Source: an uncultured Porphyromonadaceae bacterium (lineage in GTDB: Bacteria > Bacteroidota > Bacteroidia > Bacteroidales > Muribaculaceae). From it: a stretch of DNA of 64,000 nucleotides. The number at the start of each line of letters is the position of its first letter. Positions within the stretch are counted from its first letter, which is position 1. The notes below the pieces were generated by a model. The model was given only the letters and a program-made list of their open reading frames with translations. It ran no database searches and had not been told where the DNA came from. Of the stretch, positions 18,784 to 26,465 are shown in pieces. Both the position numbers and the translations under genes were made by a program. The stretch lies in contig UQUV01000011.1 in NCBI GenBank assembly GCA_900544305.1, positions 6,766-70,765 of the forward strand. Reading direction: 5' to 3'.

Positions 18784-18800
18784 AATTTCCATAGGAAAAT
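18784..18800. promoter_or_regulatory. Operator 2 of the redox operon (MarR candidate)
   Basis: AATTTCC-ATA-GGAAAAT matches the upstream palindrome in 6 of 7 left-arm bases and all 7 right-arm bases. It covers the predicted transcription start. A strong ribosome-binding site AAGGAGG follows at 18807-18813. Confidence 0.6.
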
Positions 18801-18822
18801 AAAAATAAGGAGGAACAGAGAG

Positions 18823-19026
18823 ATGAAACAATTATTGAAACGAAACAATTTGCTGACAGTGGCGGGTGCAGCCGTCGGAGGCCTTGCGGGCTTTGGCTGG
18901 TGGTACTATGTCGGTTGTGCGAGCGGTACTTGTCCGATTACGTCTTCGCCGTATCTGAGTGTGCTGTGGGGCATGATGATTGGCGGGTTGCTGGTCAGTT
19001 CGTTCAGAAAGGAGGAGGCAAAATGA
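18823..19026 (+). CDS. Small membrane protein, DUF6132-like
   Basis: 67 residues. The ATG at 18823, 9 bp after AAGGAGG (18807-18813), is chosen over an upstream in-frame non-ATG start. Two hydrophobic helices (about 11-28 and 40-58) flank a loop CASGTCPITSSP with two Cys residues. It resembles the DUF6132 family of short Bacteroidota membrane proteins, which has no defined function. Its stop overlaps the next start (ATGA), so the two are translationally coupled. Confidence 0.7.
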   Translation: MKQLLKRNNLLTVAGAAVGGLAGFGWWYYVGCASGTCPITSSPYLSVLWGMMIGGLLVSSFRKEEAK

Positions 19027-19277
19027 AACGCTTGTTGGAACGCTTGACGAAAGATTGGAATGGATTCCGCATTTTCCGTGCCGTGCTTGGCATTGGTGTC
19101 GGGGCGTATGCCGTTGTGACGAGTGACAGTTTTCTGTTGATGCTTGCCGCTTTCGTATTGATTCAGGCTCTGTTGAATGCATCGTGCTGTTGTGGCGGAA
19201 GTTGTGGCAGTGATGCGGACACTAAGAAAGAATTATATAAAGACGAAATAGAAACCTACAAACCTTTAAAGAAATGA
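19023..19277 (+). CDS. DUF2892 / YgaP-type transmembrane protein
   Basis: 84 residues starting at the ATG inside the ATGA overlap. A short amphipathic N-terminus (KRLLERLTKDWNGFRIFR) leads into two transmembrane segments (AVLGIGVGAYAVV and LLMLAAFVLIQALL), followed by a Cys-rich tail CCCGGSCG. DUF2892 is the membrane part of YgaP-type rhodaneses; here no rhodanese is attached. The downstream gene again overlaps by 4 bp. Confidence 0.75.
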   Translation: MKRLLERLTKDWNGFRIFRAVLGIGVGAYAVVTSDSFLLMLAAFVLIQALLNASCCCGGSCGSDADTKKELYKDEIETYKPLKK

Positions 19278-19759
19278 AGAAAATCGTGTTGTTGGCGGTT
19301 GCCATGTTGGGAATTGTGTCTTGCGGAAATGCGCAGGTTCAGCAGACAGCTCCGACGAAAGTAGAAAAAGTAAATAAACAGGAAAATAAGAAAGTTATGA
19401 AACCGATAGAACTTAACAAAGCAGAATTTTTGAAAAGAGTAGCGAACTACGAAACGAATCCTACTGAGTGGAAATATCTTGGCGACAAACCTGCCATCAT
19501 TGACTTTTATGCCACATGGTGCGGACCGTGCAAGCGTCTTTCTCCGATGTTGGAAGAACTTCAGGCTGAATATGGTGACCAGATTGTCATCTACAAAGTA
19601 GATGTTGACAAGGAACAGGAATTGGCTGCCGTGTTTGGAATCCGTGCAATGCCTACAATGCTTTTCATTCCGATGAACGGAAAGCCTCAGATGGCTCAGG
19701 GCCTGATGCCTAAAAACGAACTCAAGGGCGCTATCGACAGCGTGCTGCTTGGAAAATAG
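19274..19759 (+). CDS. Thioredoxin-family lipoprotein
   Basis: 161 residues. A lipobox Cys17 (GIVSCGNAQ) indicates export to the periplasmic face. A thioredoxin domain follows with the canonical active site TWCGPCK (Cys83, Cys86) and the cis-Pro region IRAMPTMLF. Strong thiol-disulfide reductase or oxidase activity outside the cytoplasm is expected. It overlaps the upstream membrane gene by 4 bp and precedes a ferredoxin gene, so it may exchange electrons with the two small membrane proteins; this is inference. Confidence 0.9.
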   Translation: MKKIVLLAVAMLGIVSCGNAQVQQTAPTKVEKVNKQENKKVMKPIELNKAEFLKRVANYETNPTEWKYLGDKPAIIDFYATWCGPCKRLSPMLEELQAEYGDQIVIYKVDVDKEQELAAVFGIRAMPTMLFIPMNGKPQMAQGLMPKNELKGAIDSVLLGK

Positions 19760-19774
19760 ACGGAGGACAGAAAT

Positions 19775-19960
19775 ATGCCGTTGGCCGTTGACAAAAATCG
19801 CTGTCCGCAGAACCATCGTTGCCCGCTGGTGGCCATGTGTCCTGTCGGAGCCATTTCTCAGGATGGCTTCGGATTGCCGCAAATCGACAGTGAGAAGTGC
19901 ATCAAATGCGGAAAATGTGTGAAATCCTGCCCGATGAAGGCAGTGGTAAAAGTGGCGTAA
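19775..19960 (+). CDS. Small 4Fe-4S ferredoxin-like protein
   Basis: 61 residues with seven Cys. The C-terminal half has a complete CxxCxxCxxxCP cluster motif (CIKCGKCVKSCP). The N-terminal half has an altered motif, Cys10-x5-Cys16-x5-Cys22-Pro, lacking the usual spacing and one ligand. One [4Fe-4S] cluster is well supported and a second is uncertain. It lies 15 bp after the thioredoxin gene and 11 bp before the MarR gene. Confidence 0.85.
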   Translation: MPLAVDKNRCPQNHRCPLVAMCPVGAISQDGFGLPQIDSEKCIKCGKCVKSCPMKAVVKVA

Positions 19961-19971
19961 AGCAATTTATT

Positions 19972-20319
19972 ATGGAGAAGTTGTGCAGAATTAGAGATAT
20001 TTACCGTTCGATTGTGGAATTTGAAACGGAGTTTGAGCATACGTTCGGCTTGAGCCTGAATGAAGGCATGCTGTTGTGCAGTTTGAAGAACAACGGCAAA
20101 CTGACGTCGGGACATATTGCCGAGATGCTTGGACTGACTTGTTCAAATACGTCGAAGGTGATTCGTTCGGTAGAAGAAAAAGGCTATATCGAGCGGATTC
20201 CCGGCGACCACGACAAGCGTCAGATGTATTTCACGCTGACGGATGCGGGCAACGAGTGTCTGGCTAAGGTTAAATGTGCCGACATTCACGTTCCCGAACT
20301 TCTGGAAAACGTATTGTAA
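19972..20319 (+). CDS. MarR-family transcriptional regulator
   Basis: 115 residues from the ATG at 19972. An earlier in-frame start at 19897 would lie inside the ferredoxin gene and is rejected. The winged helix is clear: KLTSGHIAEMLGLTCSNTSKVIRSVEEKGYIERI followed by the wing GDHDKRQMYFTLTDAG with the typical Asp-x-Arg. MarR dimers usually repress their own operon through palindromes near the promoter, and two such sites exist at 18730-18746 and 18784-18800. No Cys is placed in an obvious sensor position. Confidence 0.88.
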   Translation: MEKLCRIRDIYRSIVEFETEFEHTFGLSLNEGMLLCSLKNNGKLTSGHIAEMLGLTCSNTSKVIRSVEEKGYIERIPGDHDKRQMYFTLTDAGNECLAKVKCADIHVPELLENVL

Positions 20320-20337
20320 AGAATGGTGTTATTAAGT

Positions 20338-20385
20338 AAAAACTCCTGCACCGGCAGAAAGGATGACTGCCGGTGCAGGAGTTTT
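20338..20385 (+). terminator. Terminator of the redox operon
   Basis: An 18-bp perfect stem AAAACTCCTGCACCGGCA / TGCCGGTGCAGGAGTTTT with an 11-base loop. The A/T flanks are symmetric, so it may also end the convergent transcript of the minus-strand gene next to it. Confidence 0.92.
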
Positions 20386-20412
20386 GTGTCTTGTCGTGTG
20401 CGCCGTGTGGCG

Positions 20413-21267
20413 TTATTTCACCTCGATTACCAGATAATCGGATTTTTCCCAGAAGAGGGTAGAGTTGGTGATAACTATCACTTTTGAGCCGTTACGCTCT
20501 TCGATGCGGTAGGAATTTACCGGCTGTTTGGTAAGGATTTTTGCTTTCTCGGAGAAAGTCTCGATTTCGCGCAGCGTGCGCTTGTCGGCACGGGTGAAAT
20601 AGCTGCGGTCAAAATTTCCTTCCAGCACTTTCGTATGGCTAAGGAATTTCTTTTCGAGAATGGAGTGTTCCTTCAGTTCTTTGTTGCTTCCCACTACATA
20701 GTAGCAGGTGTTCAGTTCGTTGGCAAGGTCGGCCGAGCGTTTTTCTGCTTCTTCGCGTTGGGAGTTGATATTGGTGACCTGATTGTTGAGCGAATCAACG
20801 CTTGAGTTCAAATTGCTGATGGTTGCCAGCGCACTGTTCAATTCGCGTTGTAGTTCAAGAATCTTTTGTGCCTGCTGTGTCATCATCTGTTTCTGCGTAT
20901 CGATGGTTTCCTGCAGGTCGGCGTTCATTTTCCCGGCCTGCTTCATTTTCCGTTCCAGTTTGTCAAGTTCCGTACGGCGTTTTTCAAGCGCCATCCGCAT
21001 GGCGTTTATATTCTCCATGATTTGCGATTTCCGTTCCGGAGTTTCCTGCTGGAAATTGGGCGAAACGATGACATGTTCCATTTCGTTGATTTCCAAAATG
21101 CTTTGGTTGATTTCACCGATAAGGCTCATGAGGCTGTCGCGTTCATCAGCAAGACGCGTAATGGTGACCGAATCAGTCGCATGGTCGCTGTTTTCCTGAT
21201 TGCTTGTTGCATTGTTGCAGGCTGTCAGTAGGCCGGCGCAGCAAAATAATAGAACTATTTTTTTCAT
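20413..21267 (-). CDS. Coiled-coil lipoprotein, Cbp1-like
   Basis: 284 residues. A lipobox (GLLTACNN) is followed by a long coiled coil (about residues 35-195) and a C-terminal globular domain (about 200-284, YYVVGSNKELKEHSILEKKF ... SYRIEERNGSKVIVITN). The layout resembles the Bacteroidales proteins annotated as Cbp1-family collagen-binding adhesin; that name rests on one family and binding is not shown here. The start overlaps the rsmI stop by 4 bp, so the two are cotranscribed. Confidence 0.7.
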   Translation of the reverse strand: MKKIVLLFCCAGLLTACNNATSNQENSDHATDSVTITRLADERDSLMSLIGEINQSILEINEMEHVIVSPNFQQETPERKSQIMENINAMRMALEKRRTELDKLERKMKQAGKMNADLQETIDTQKQMMTQQAQKILELQRELNSALATISNLNSSVDSLNNQVTNINSQREEAEKRSADLANELNTCYYVVGSNKELKEHSILEKKFLSHTKVLEGNFDRSYFTRADKRTLREIETFSEKAKILTKQPVNSYRIEERNGSKVIVITNSTLFWEKSDYLVIEVK

Positions 21268-22025
21268 AATATCGGATTTTTATTTGTCTTGAAGTGAGCG
21301 TATTTGTCTTTCTTTTCTGTTTTTTTATCTTCTTTTTTTCCTTCTACAATCAATACGATTTCTCCTCGCGGCTCATTTTCAGAGAAATATGCGGCGAGTT
21401 CTTCGAGAGTCCCCCAATGGGTGGTTTCGTGGAGCTTCGATATTTCCCGGCTCACGCTGGCTTCGCGTTCCGGTCCGAAAGCTTCTGCAAGCTGTTGGAG
21501 CGTCTTGGCAAGGCGCATAGGCGATTCGTAGAAAACGATGGTGCGCGGTTCTTCGGCCAATTCCGACAGGCGCGTTGCGCGGCCTTTTTTCTGCGGGAGA
21601 AATCCTTCGAAGCAGAACTTGTCGCAGGGAAGCCCGGAATCGACAAGGGCAGGTACGAAGGCTGTGGCTCCCGGAAGGCATTCCACAGGAACACCACATC
21701 GGCGGCATTCGCGTACGAGCAGAAATCCGGGGTCGCTGATGGCAGGTGTGCCGGCATCTGACACCAGTGCTATCTTTTCGCCGGCGAGCAGACGCTGCAC
21801 AATGGGGGCGGCTGTCTCATGCTCGTTAAATTTGTGGTGGCTTTGCATTTTTGTCTCGATGCCGAAATGCTTCATCAGCACTGCGCTTGTGCGGGTGTCT
21901 TCCGCCAGAATCGTGTCAACGGCCTTCAGTACGTTGACGGCTCTGACCGTCATATCGTCGAGGTTGCCCACAGGGGTGGGAACAACATAAAGTTTTCCGG
22001 CTTCTGCAACTTCTTTCTGTGACAT
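21264..22025 (-). CDS. rsmI: 16S rRNA (cytidine1402-2'-O)-methyltransferase
   Basis: 253 residues, tetrapyrrole-methylase fold. Signature segments include LYVVPTPVGNLDDMTVRAV, the AEDTRTS motif, LVSDAGTPAISDPGFLLV, CLPGATAFVPALVDSGL and FYESPMRL. It methylates the ribose of C1402 in 16S rRNA. The tail is a Lys-rich extension (EGKKEDKKTEKKDK). The downstream coiled-coil lipoprotein gene overlaps by 4 bp. Confidence 0.95.
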   Translation of the reverse strand: MSQKEVAEAGKLYVVPTPVGNLDDMTVRAVNVLKAVDTILAEDTRTSAVLMKHFGIETKMQSHHKFNEHETAAPIVQRLLAGEKIALVSDAGTPAISDPGFLLVRECRRCGVPVECLPGATAFVPALVDSGLPCDKFCFEGFLPQKKGRATRLSELAEEPRTIVFYESPMRLAKTLQQLAEAFGPEREASVSREISKLHETTHWGTLEELAAYFSENEPRGEIVLIVEGKKEDKKTEKKDKYAHFKTNKNPIL

Positions 22026-22029
22026 ACTG

Positions 22030-23004
22030 CTATAGGAAATGGTTGCGGATAATTGTCATGAATTCTTTCACTTCTTCAGAGTCCTTGTCCCAGCCGAGGT
22101 CGCCGTAGAAATATTCTTCGGCTTCGTCGAAAGTCTGCATGGCTTCTGCCAGATTGATGGCGTCGGCCATCTCTGCCGCACTGTTGCCGAACAGTTCGCG
22201 GCGGAAGCGGAAGGAATCGTTGATAGAGAATGCACTCCGCAAGTCCTTCGATTTGTTACGGATAAATGCTTCGTCGATGGTGATGCGTTCCGTCGGCGTA
22301 TTGTCGTCTTCCGGTACGGCCGGTTCTTCACTGGCGTAGTTTTCAGTTTCTTCCGGAGTTTCGTCTTCGGCTTCTTCTTGTGTGTCGTCTGTTTCCGGAA
22401 GAGTTTCTTCTTCTGTGGTTGGTTCTTCAGCCGCCGGTGTTTCTTCTACGGGTTCTTCTTCCGTCGGTTCTTCTTCAACTGGTGTTTCCGGTTCTTCTGC
22501 TGCGCTTTCTTCCGGCTGTTCAGTTACGTCGGTTTCCGGCGTTTCTTCTGTTTGCGGCAGATTGTCGAGATATTCGTGCATGGCCACTGCCATTTCTGTC
22601 GTCTCGTCTTCCATGTCGAATTCCGGCTGCTGTTCCGTGTCGGAAGATTCGCATTCCTCATCGGCTGTTTTGGTGTCAACCGCGTCGTGGTAAGCGGAAA
22701 TCAGAGCTTCCGCTTCCTCTTGAGTGAGGGGCGCTTCAGTGGTCTCTTCTGCGTTGTCGGTATCAATTTCATCGAGTAGTGACGGACCGTCAGCGTTCTC
22801 CGACGGCATATCGGCAGTCGGCTCCGGTGTATTTTCACAGGCAGAAAAGTTCAAGCCTTCGGCAGCTTTTGCCAAATTTTCTATTTTTTCGCGGATGGCA
22901 GTGAACACCATTTCCGGAGTGTCGTCGCCGCGGCTGTCGGCAAGCATCAGCAGGCCTTCCAATTCATAGGCGGCAGCAAGCATGCGTTTGATATCTTCGT
23001 ACAT
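22030..23004 (-). CDS. Acidic hypothetical protein with a Glu/Pro-rich linker
   Basis: 324 residues. A short helical N-terminal domain (1-50) and a conserved-looking C-terminal domain (about 245-324, NDSFRFRRELFGNSAAEMAD ... AEEYFYGDLGWD) are joined by a very acidic, low-complexity linker (about 60-235) rich in Glu, Thr and Pro. The C-terminal domain resembles hypothetical proteins found widely in Bacteroides; no function is known to me. It stops 4 bp before the rsmI start and probably shares its transcript. The repetitive GAA/CCG-type coding may vary between strains. Confidence 0.75.
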   Translation of the reverse strand: MYEDIKRMLAAAYELEGLLMLADSRGDDTPEMVFTAIREKIENLAKAAEGLNFSACENTPEPTADMPSENADGPSLLDEIDTDNAEETTEAPLTQEEAEALISAYHDAVDTKTADEECESSDTEQQPEFDMEDETTEMAVAMHEYLDNLPQTEETPETDVTEQPEESAAEEPETPVEEEPTEEEPVEETPAAEEPTTEEETLPETDDTQEEAEDETPEETENYASEEPAVPEDDNTPTERITIDEAFIRNKSKDLRSAFSINDSFRFRRELFGNSAAEMADAINLAEAMQTFDEAEEYFYGDLGWDKDSEEVKEFMTIIRNHFL

Positions 23005-23033
23005 CTTTGCAATTAGTGTATATTACGTTTACA

Positions 23034-23041
23034 CAAACATA
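23034..23041 (-). promoter_or_regulatory. Putative -7 box before the acidic protein
   Basis: The minus strand reads TATGTTTG, matching TAnnTTTG, about 30 bp before the start codon. No good -33 element is visible. Confidence 0.35.
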
Positions 23042-23077
23042 TAAAAACTTTTTCAAATTCGAGCGTTCTTTGCGGAA

Positions 23078-24508
23078 CTATCTTTCTTCGTCGGCAAACA
23101 TTCCTTCAAAAAGCGTTTCGATGGCCTTTTTCAGGGCGTCGTAGCTGCATCGGTATTTGTTGGTCATCAGCACAACCGCGTATTGCGGATGTTCGGCGGG
23201 ATAGTAGCCTGCATAGCAGAGCACCCCGGTCATGCTTCCCGATTTCAGAGCCATTTTTCCTTTGAGAGGAGAATTTTTGAGCAGTTTCTTCACGGTTCCG
23301 TTTTCTCCTGCTACGGGGAACAGCGAAGGAAACAGGTCGCCATAGGCTTCATCGTTTGCCATGTGTGTCAGCACATCAGCAAGAAATGCGGGAGTAATGC
23401 TGTTGGCGCGTGAGAGGCCTGACCCGTCGTAAATGGTGACGGATTGGGTGTCGATTCCCCAATCTTCCAGAATGCGGCGTTCGCAGTTGACTGCCATTTC
23501 GCGGGTGGCAAATGTGGTGTCGTTCAGTGCAAGGGCTCTCAAAACGGCTTCGGCATACATGTTGTCGCTGCGTGTCAGCAATGACTTGATGATTTCCGGA
23601 AGTGCCGGCGAAAGATGGGTGTAGAGCGGATAGCTGACGCCCCGGTTGTCGATGGTGCCGTTTTCGACCGTGATACCTTCATAGGCGAGCGTTTCCACAA
23701 GGTCGTTGTAGAGAGCGTCGGCAGGATGAGGCATGGTGGTCCACAGTTCAACCGGTTCAGACTGACGGCGTACATTGCCGCCCATATAAAGTACGTTGGA
23801 ATTTTTTTTACGCGACAGCGAAGGCGAATAGGCTTTGCCGCCAATCATGACATTGTTGACAATTTTCAGTTCGCTCAAGTGAGGAACCGTGTCGATGACT
23901 GCGGCGCGTCGGCCAGAAAGGTCGACAACCAATGAAAATTCGTTGTCAAGATAGTTGATGGCATGTACGCCCGAGCCATAGTATTCCACTACGTCGGCAT
24001 CTTCCCACTGCATTGGAACGGCAGGGTCGGGGCTGACCGATTCGTCGATGATTATTTTTCCCTCAATTTTTGTGAGTCCGATGCGTTTCATTTCGCTGAT
24101 ACAGCCGTTTAAGAATGACTCATGGTCGGGAAAATGGCGGGAGTCCGTTGTCGGGTCCAGACCGCCGTTGATGATGAGGTTGCCATGCAGTACGCCGTTG
24201 TGGTCGATATATCCGTCGTAGGTTACGGTTGTCTGGAAATGGTATGTCTCCGACAGCGTTTTAAGTGCAGAGGCCGATGTTACGATTTTCATGACGGAAG
24301 CCGGAGTGATGGCTTCATTCATTGCGCTTTCTCCTACAACTTCCCCGCTTTTGAGGTCGACAACGCAGATGCCAACCTGGGCATTTCTCATGGCATTCGA
24401 CTGGCAGAATCGGGAAATGGCCTTGTCGAAAGAGCCTGAGGCAAAAATGTTTGCGGAACACAGAATGCAGAGTGCAGCAATTTGGGCTAATTTCGAAATA
24501 TATTTCAT
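23078..24508 (-). CDS. dacB: D-alanyl-D-alanine carboxypeptidase/endopeptidase (PBP4 type)
   Basis: 476 residues with a signal peptide (about 1-23). All three penicillin-binding motifs are present: Ser71-Val-Met-Lys74 (TPASVMKIV), Ser-Asp-Asn (TRSDNMYAE) and Lys422-Ser-Gly (ALKSGSMTG). The inserted domain between motifs 1 and 2 is as in class C PBP4. The enzyme trims or cleaves peptidoglycan cross-links in the periplasm. It is monocistronic, with a possible -7 box TATGTTTG on the minus strand at 24533-24540. Confidence 0.93.
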   Translation of the reverse strand: MKYISKLAQIAALCILCSANIFASGSFDKAISRFCQSNAMRNAQVGICVVDLKSGEVVGESAMNEAITPASVMKIVTSASALKTLSETYHFQTTVTYDGYIDHNGVLHGNLIINGGLDPTTDSRHFPDHESFLNGCISEMKRIGLTKIEGKIIIDESVSPDPAVPMQWEDADVVEYYGSGVHAINYLDNEFSLVVDLSGRRAAVIDTVPHLSELKIVNNVMIGGKAYSPSLSRKKNSNVLYMGGNVRRQSEPVELWTTMPHPADALYNDLVETLAYEGITVENGTIDNRGVSYPLYTHLSPALPEIIKSLLTRSDNMYAEAVLRALALNDTTFATREMAVNCERRILEDWGIDTQSVTIYDGSGLSRANSITPAFLADVLTHMANDEAYGDLFPSLFPVAGENGTVKKLLKNSPLKGKMALKSGSMTGVLCYAGYYPAEHPQYAVVLMTNKYRCSYDALKKAIETLFEGMFADEER

Positions 24509-24593
24509 TGCTTATTTAGACTTTTTTCACTGCAAACATAGCAAAAAAACGTTGAATAAGTGATGCTTTTCCGCAGATTTGTTGTTGGTATTT

Positions 24594-24624
24594 ATTGTAT
24601 TGGCAAACTTTTTCCGTACATTTG
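24594..24624 (+). promoter_or_regulatory. Promoter before the 24682 gene
   Basis: ATTG at 24594-24597 and TACATTTG at 24617-24624, 19 bp apart, fit the Bacteroidales consensus with one mismatch at -33. Confidence 0.55.
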
Positions 24625-24681
24625 TAAAAGGCAATATTGCTGTCTTTTTTGTTAGTACCATTATCTAAAAACTGAAGGCAT

Positions 24682-25041
24682 ATGAAAAAGTGTTTTATTA
24701 CATTGATTATGGTTGTAGGGTTTGCATTGGCTTCAACCTTTGATAGCTATTCGATGGAAGCTTATGCTCCACAGCAAAAGACGGTGACTAACACCGATAA
24801 ATCTGTAGAGAAAAAATCCGACGATGCTGCCGGTTGGATTTTAATTGGGGAAGTTGAGTTGATAGGACGCACCAATATTAAGGCAAATCTATACGTGAGA
24901 GCGTTGGCTAATCGGATTTTTTATCGCATTGAATATGCCGGTAAGTATTATGCTGCATATAGCAAAGGCGAGGACCGCCGGTGGCTTTATGTGGACATGG
25001 AAAAGGGCTGTTATGGATTTATTGCTCCGGAAGCAATGTAG
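24682..25041 (+). CDS. Small secreted protein of unknown function
   Basis: 119 residues. The N-terminus is a signal peptide (MKKCFITLIMVVGFALAST). The mature part has a basic linker and a small beta-rich domain (WILIGEVELIGRTNIKANLY ... RIEYAGKYYAAY). I do not recognise the family. The start follows a consensus promoter, and the next gene begins 15 bp downstream. Confidence 0.65.
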   Translation: MKKCFITLIMVVGFALASTFDSYSMEAYAPQQKTVTNTDKSVEKKSDDAAGWILIGEVELIGRTNIKANLYVRALANRIFYRIEYAGKYYAAYSKGEDRRWLYVDMEKGCYGFIAPEAM

Positions 25042-25056
25042 AGCTGGAACGAGGTA

Positions 25057-25371
25057 ATGAAAAAATGCAGAATTACCGTTGTGCGGATGGCTTGTTACCG
25101 TGATTTGATGGAGCGGTATGAGAATCCGTTGGAACACGCTTGCGATATGCGCGAAGGGCAGGTGTTTGTGGCTAACGGATGGGAAAAGCCTGAAGGAATG
25201 TGCGAGAGCGCATGGCAAACGATGTCTTCTTTTGTGATGGCCTTGTCGCATGGCGCTGAAAACTTTTACGACGGTTGGATGAAAAATCCTCGTTCGGCCA
25301 TGATTTCGTGCAATGACGGTTTCCGTCCTGTCAGTTTTTTGATTGAGGCGCTTGATGAAGAAGCCGATTAA
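25057..25371 (+). CDS. TIGR04076-like small protein
   Basis: 104 residues, predicted cytoplasmic. The pattern of an early Cys, a GQVFVANGWEKPEGMCESAW segment and a helix with AENFYDGWMKNP resembles the TIGR04076 family, whose function is unknown. It lies between a secreted protein and another unknown in a closely spaced run of genes. Confidence 0.65.
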   Translation: MKKCRITVVRMACYRDLMERYENPLEHACDMREGQVFVANGWEKPEGMCESAWQTMSSFVMALSHGAENFYDGWMKNPRSAMISCNDGFRPVSFLIEALDEEAD

Positions 25372-25394
25372 TAACTAAAAATTGAAAATGCACT

Positions 25395-25868
25395 ATGAAC
25401 GAAAATGATTTGAGGGAAATGGATGACTTTGTAGAGAAGTATAAAGACATGGACAGACTTCCGGCGTGTGCCGACAAGCCGGTTGTCCGTCGTGAATGGG
25501 GCGGTGAAAATGGTACGGACTTGCAGATAGAGCTATATGCTCCGGAATTTGCCGACGGGTTGGTGTGGGTGGCTATCGAGTGCGGTTATGTGGGGCTGGG
25601 CTCTCTGTCGCCGCAGGAATTTGTTGAGAAAAATTGCAGCGGACTGGTCTATGTAGCGCATCATGTGGAAGGAAACATGTGCAACATTCTGATGTCGGTG
25701 GATGCCGATGCCGTGAGGGAGGATTTGCCTTATCCATATATGATATCCGGCAACGGTGCCGGCGAATATCAGGTAGCCGTCTATTCCGTGACCAACATTC
25801 CGGCCGACGGCGATTTGAGCCAGGCCACTTTCCGCAACCTCTATTTCGAAGATTTTTGCTGTAAATAA
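25395..25868 (+). CDS. Hypothetical protein
   Basis: 157 residues, no signal peptide, acidic. I do not recognise the family. It shows alternating beta strands (LVWVAIECGYVGLGSLSPQEF, LVYVAHHVEGNMCNILMSVD) and a C-terminal Cys pair. Codon use matches its neighbours, so it is probably a genuine gene. It starts 23 bp after the TIGR04076-like gene. Confidence 0.6.
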   Translation: MNENDLREMDDFVEKYKDMDRLPACADKPVVRREWGGENGTDLQIELYAPEFADGLVWVAIECGYVGLGSLSPQEFVEKNCSGLVYVAHHVEGNMCNILMSVDADAVREDLPYPYMISGNGAGEYQVAVYSVTNIPADGDLSQATFRNLYFEDFCCK

Positions 25869-25909
25869 ATTAGTTAGGGAAATAATACTTAATAAATTGT
25901 GAATTTGCT

Positions 25910-26374
25910 ATGAAAATCGTTTTTGTATGTACGGGAAATATGTCGCGTTCTCCTTTCGCTGAATGCGTGTTGCGGCAGATGCTTCACGGACGGGGCATTG
26001 AAGGGGTCGAAGTATCGTCGGTGGGAACTTCTTATTTAGAGCAGTCGCCGCGTGACCCGATGATGGTGGAGATGGCGGCAAAGTATGGTTATCGCATGGG
26101 AGGTATGGCCGTTTATATGACTCCCGAGGAGTTGGATTCTGCCGATGTGGTACTGATTATGAGCCGAAAACATCATAACAAGTTGACTTCCACATTGAAT
26201 TCTTCCCATTGGGACCGTATCCATTTGTTTCTTGACTACTGTTGCGGCATAGATGAAGACGTGCCCGACCCATATTTCGGTACAGAGTCGCTTTACCGTC
26301 GCGTCTGCGAGCAGATTATAGCAGGCTGCAACGCACTCGCCGATAAAATATCTGCGGGGAAATTAAGCTATTAA
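25910..26374 (+). CDS. Low-molecular-weight protein-tyrosine-phosphatase
   Basis: 154 residues. The P-loop CX5R(S) is at the N-terminus (FVCTGNMSRSPF: Cys7 nucleophile, Arg13), and the general acid Asp lies in VPDPYFGTESLYRRV. It hydrolyses phosphotyrosine; family members in bacteria act on capsule or exopolysaccharide kinases, but no such kinase is in this window. The arsenate-reductase branch of this fold is less likely because the DPY segment of the phosphatases is intact. Confidence 0.88.
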   Translation: MKIVFVCTGNMSRSPFAECVLRQMLHGRGIEGVEVSSVGTSYLEQSPRDPMMVEMAAKYGYRMGGMAVYMTPEELDSADVVLIMSRKHHNKLTSTLNSSHWDRIHLFLDYCCGIDEDVPDPYFGTESLYRRVCEQIIAGCNALADKISAGKLSY

Positions 26375-26388
26375 AATTGATGTAAAAG

Positions 26389-26402
26389 TGCAATATATTG
26401 CA
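26389..26402. promoter_or_regulatory. HipB operator 1
   Basis: TGCAATATATTGCA is a perfect 14-bp palindrome just upstream of the hip promoter. A near copy lies 61 bp downstream. Confidence 0.65.
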
Positions 26403-26408
26403 TAGATT

Positions 26409-26440
26409 GTTGTAAATATCGGTTGAAACTTTTATATTTG
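26409..26440 (+). promoter_or_regulatory. Promoter of the hipBST operon
   Basis: GTTG at 26409-26412 and TATATTTG at 26433-26440 are 20 bp apart. The start of transcription should fall near 26447, leaving a leader of only about 20 bases before the hipB ATG. Confidence 0.65.
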
Positions 26441-26449
26441 TACCAGATG

Positions 26450-26463
26450 TGAAATATATTGCA
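26450..26463. promoter_or_regulatory. HipB operator 2
   Basis: TGAAATATATTGCA matches operator 1 at 13 of 14 bases and ends 2 bp before the hipB start codon. The pair brackets the promoter, a typical layout for HipB-type autorepression with DNA looping or cooperative binding. Confidence 0.6.
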
Positions 26464-26465
26464 CT

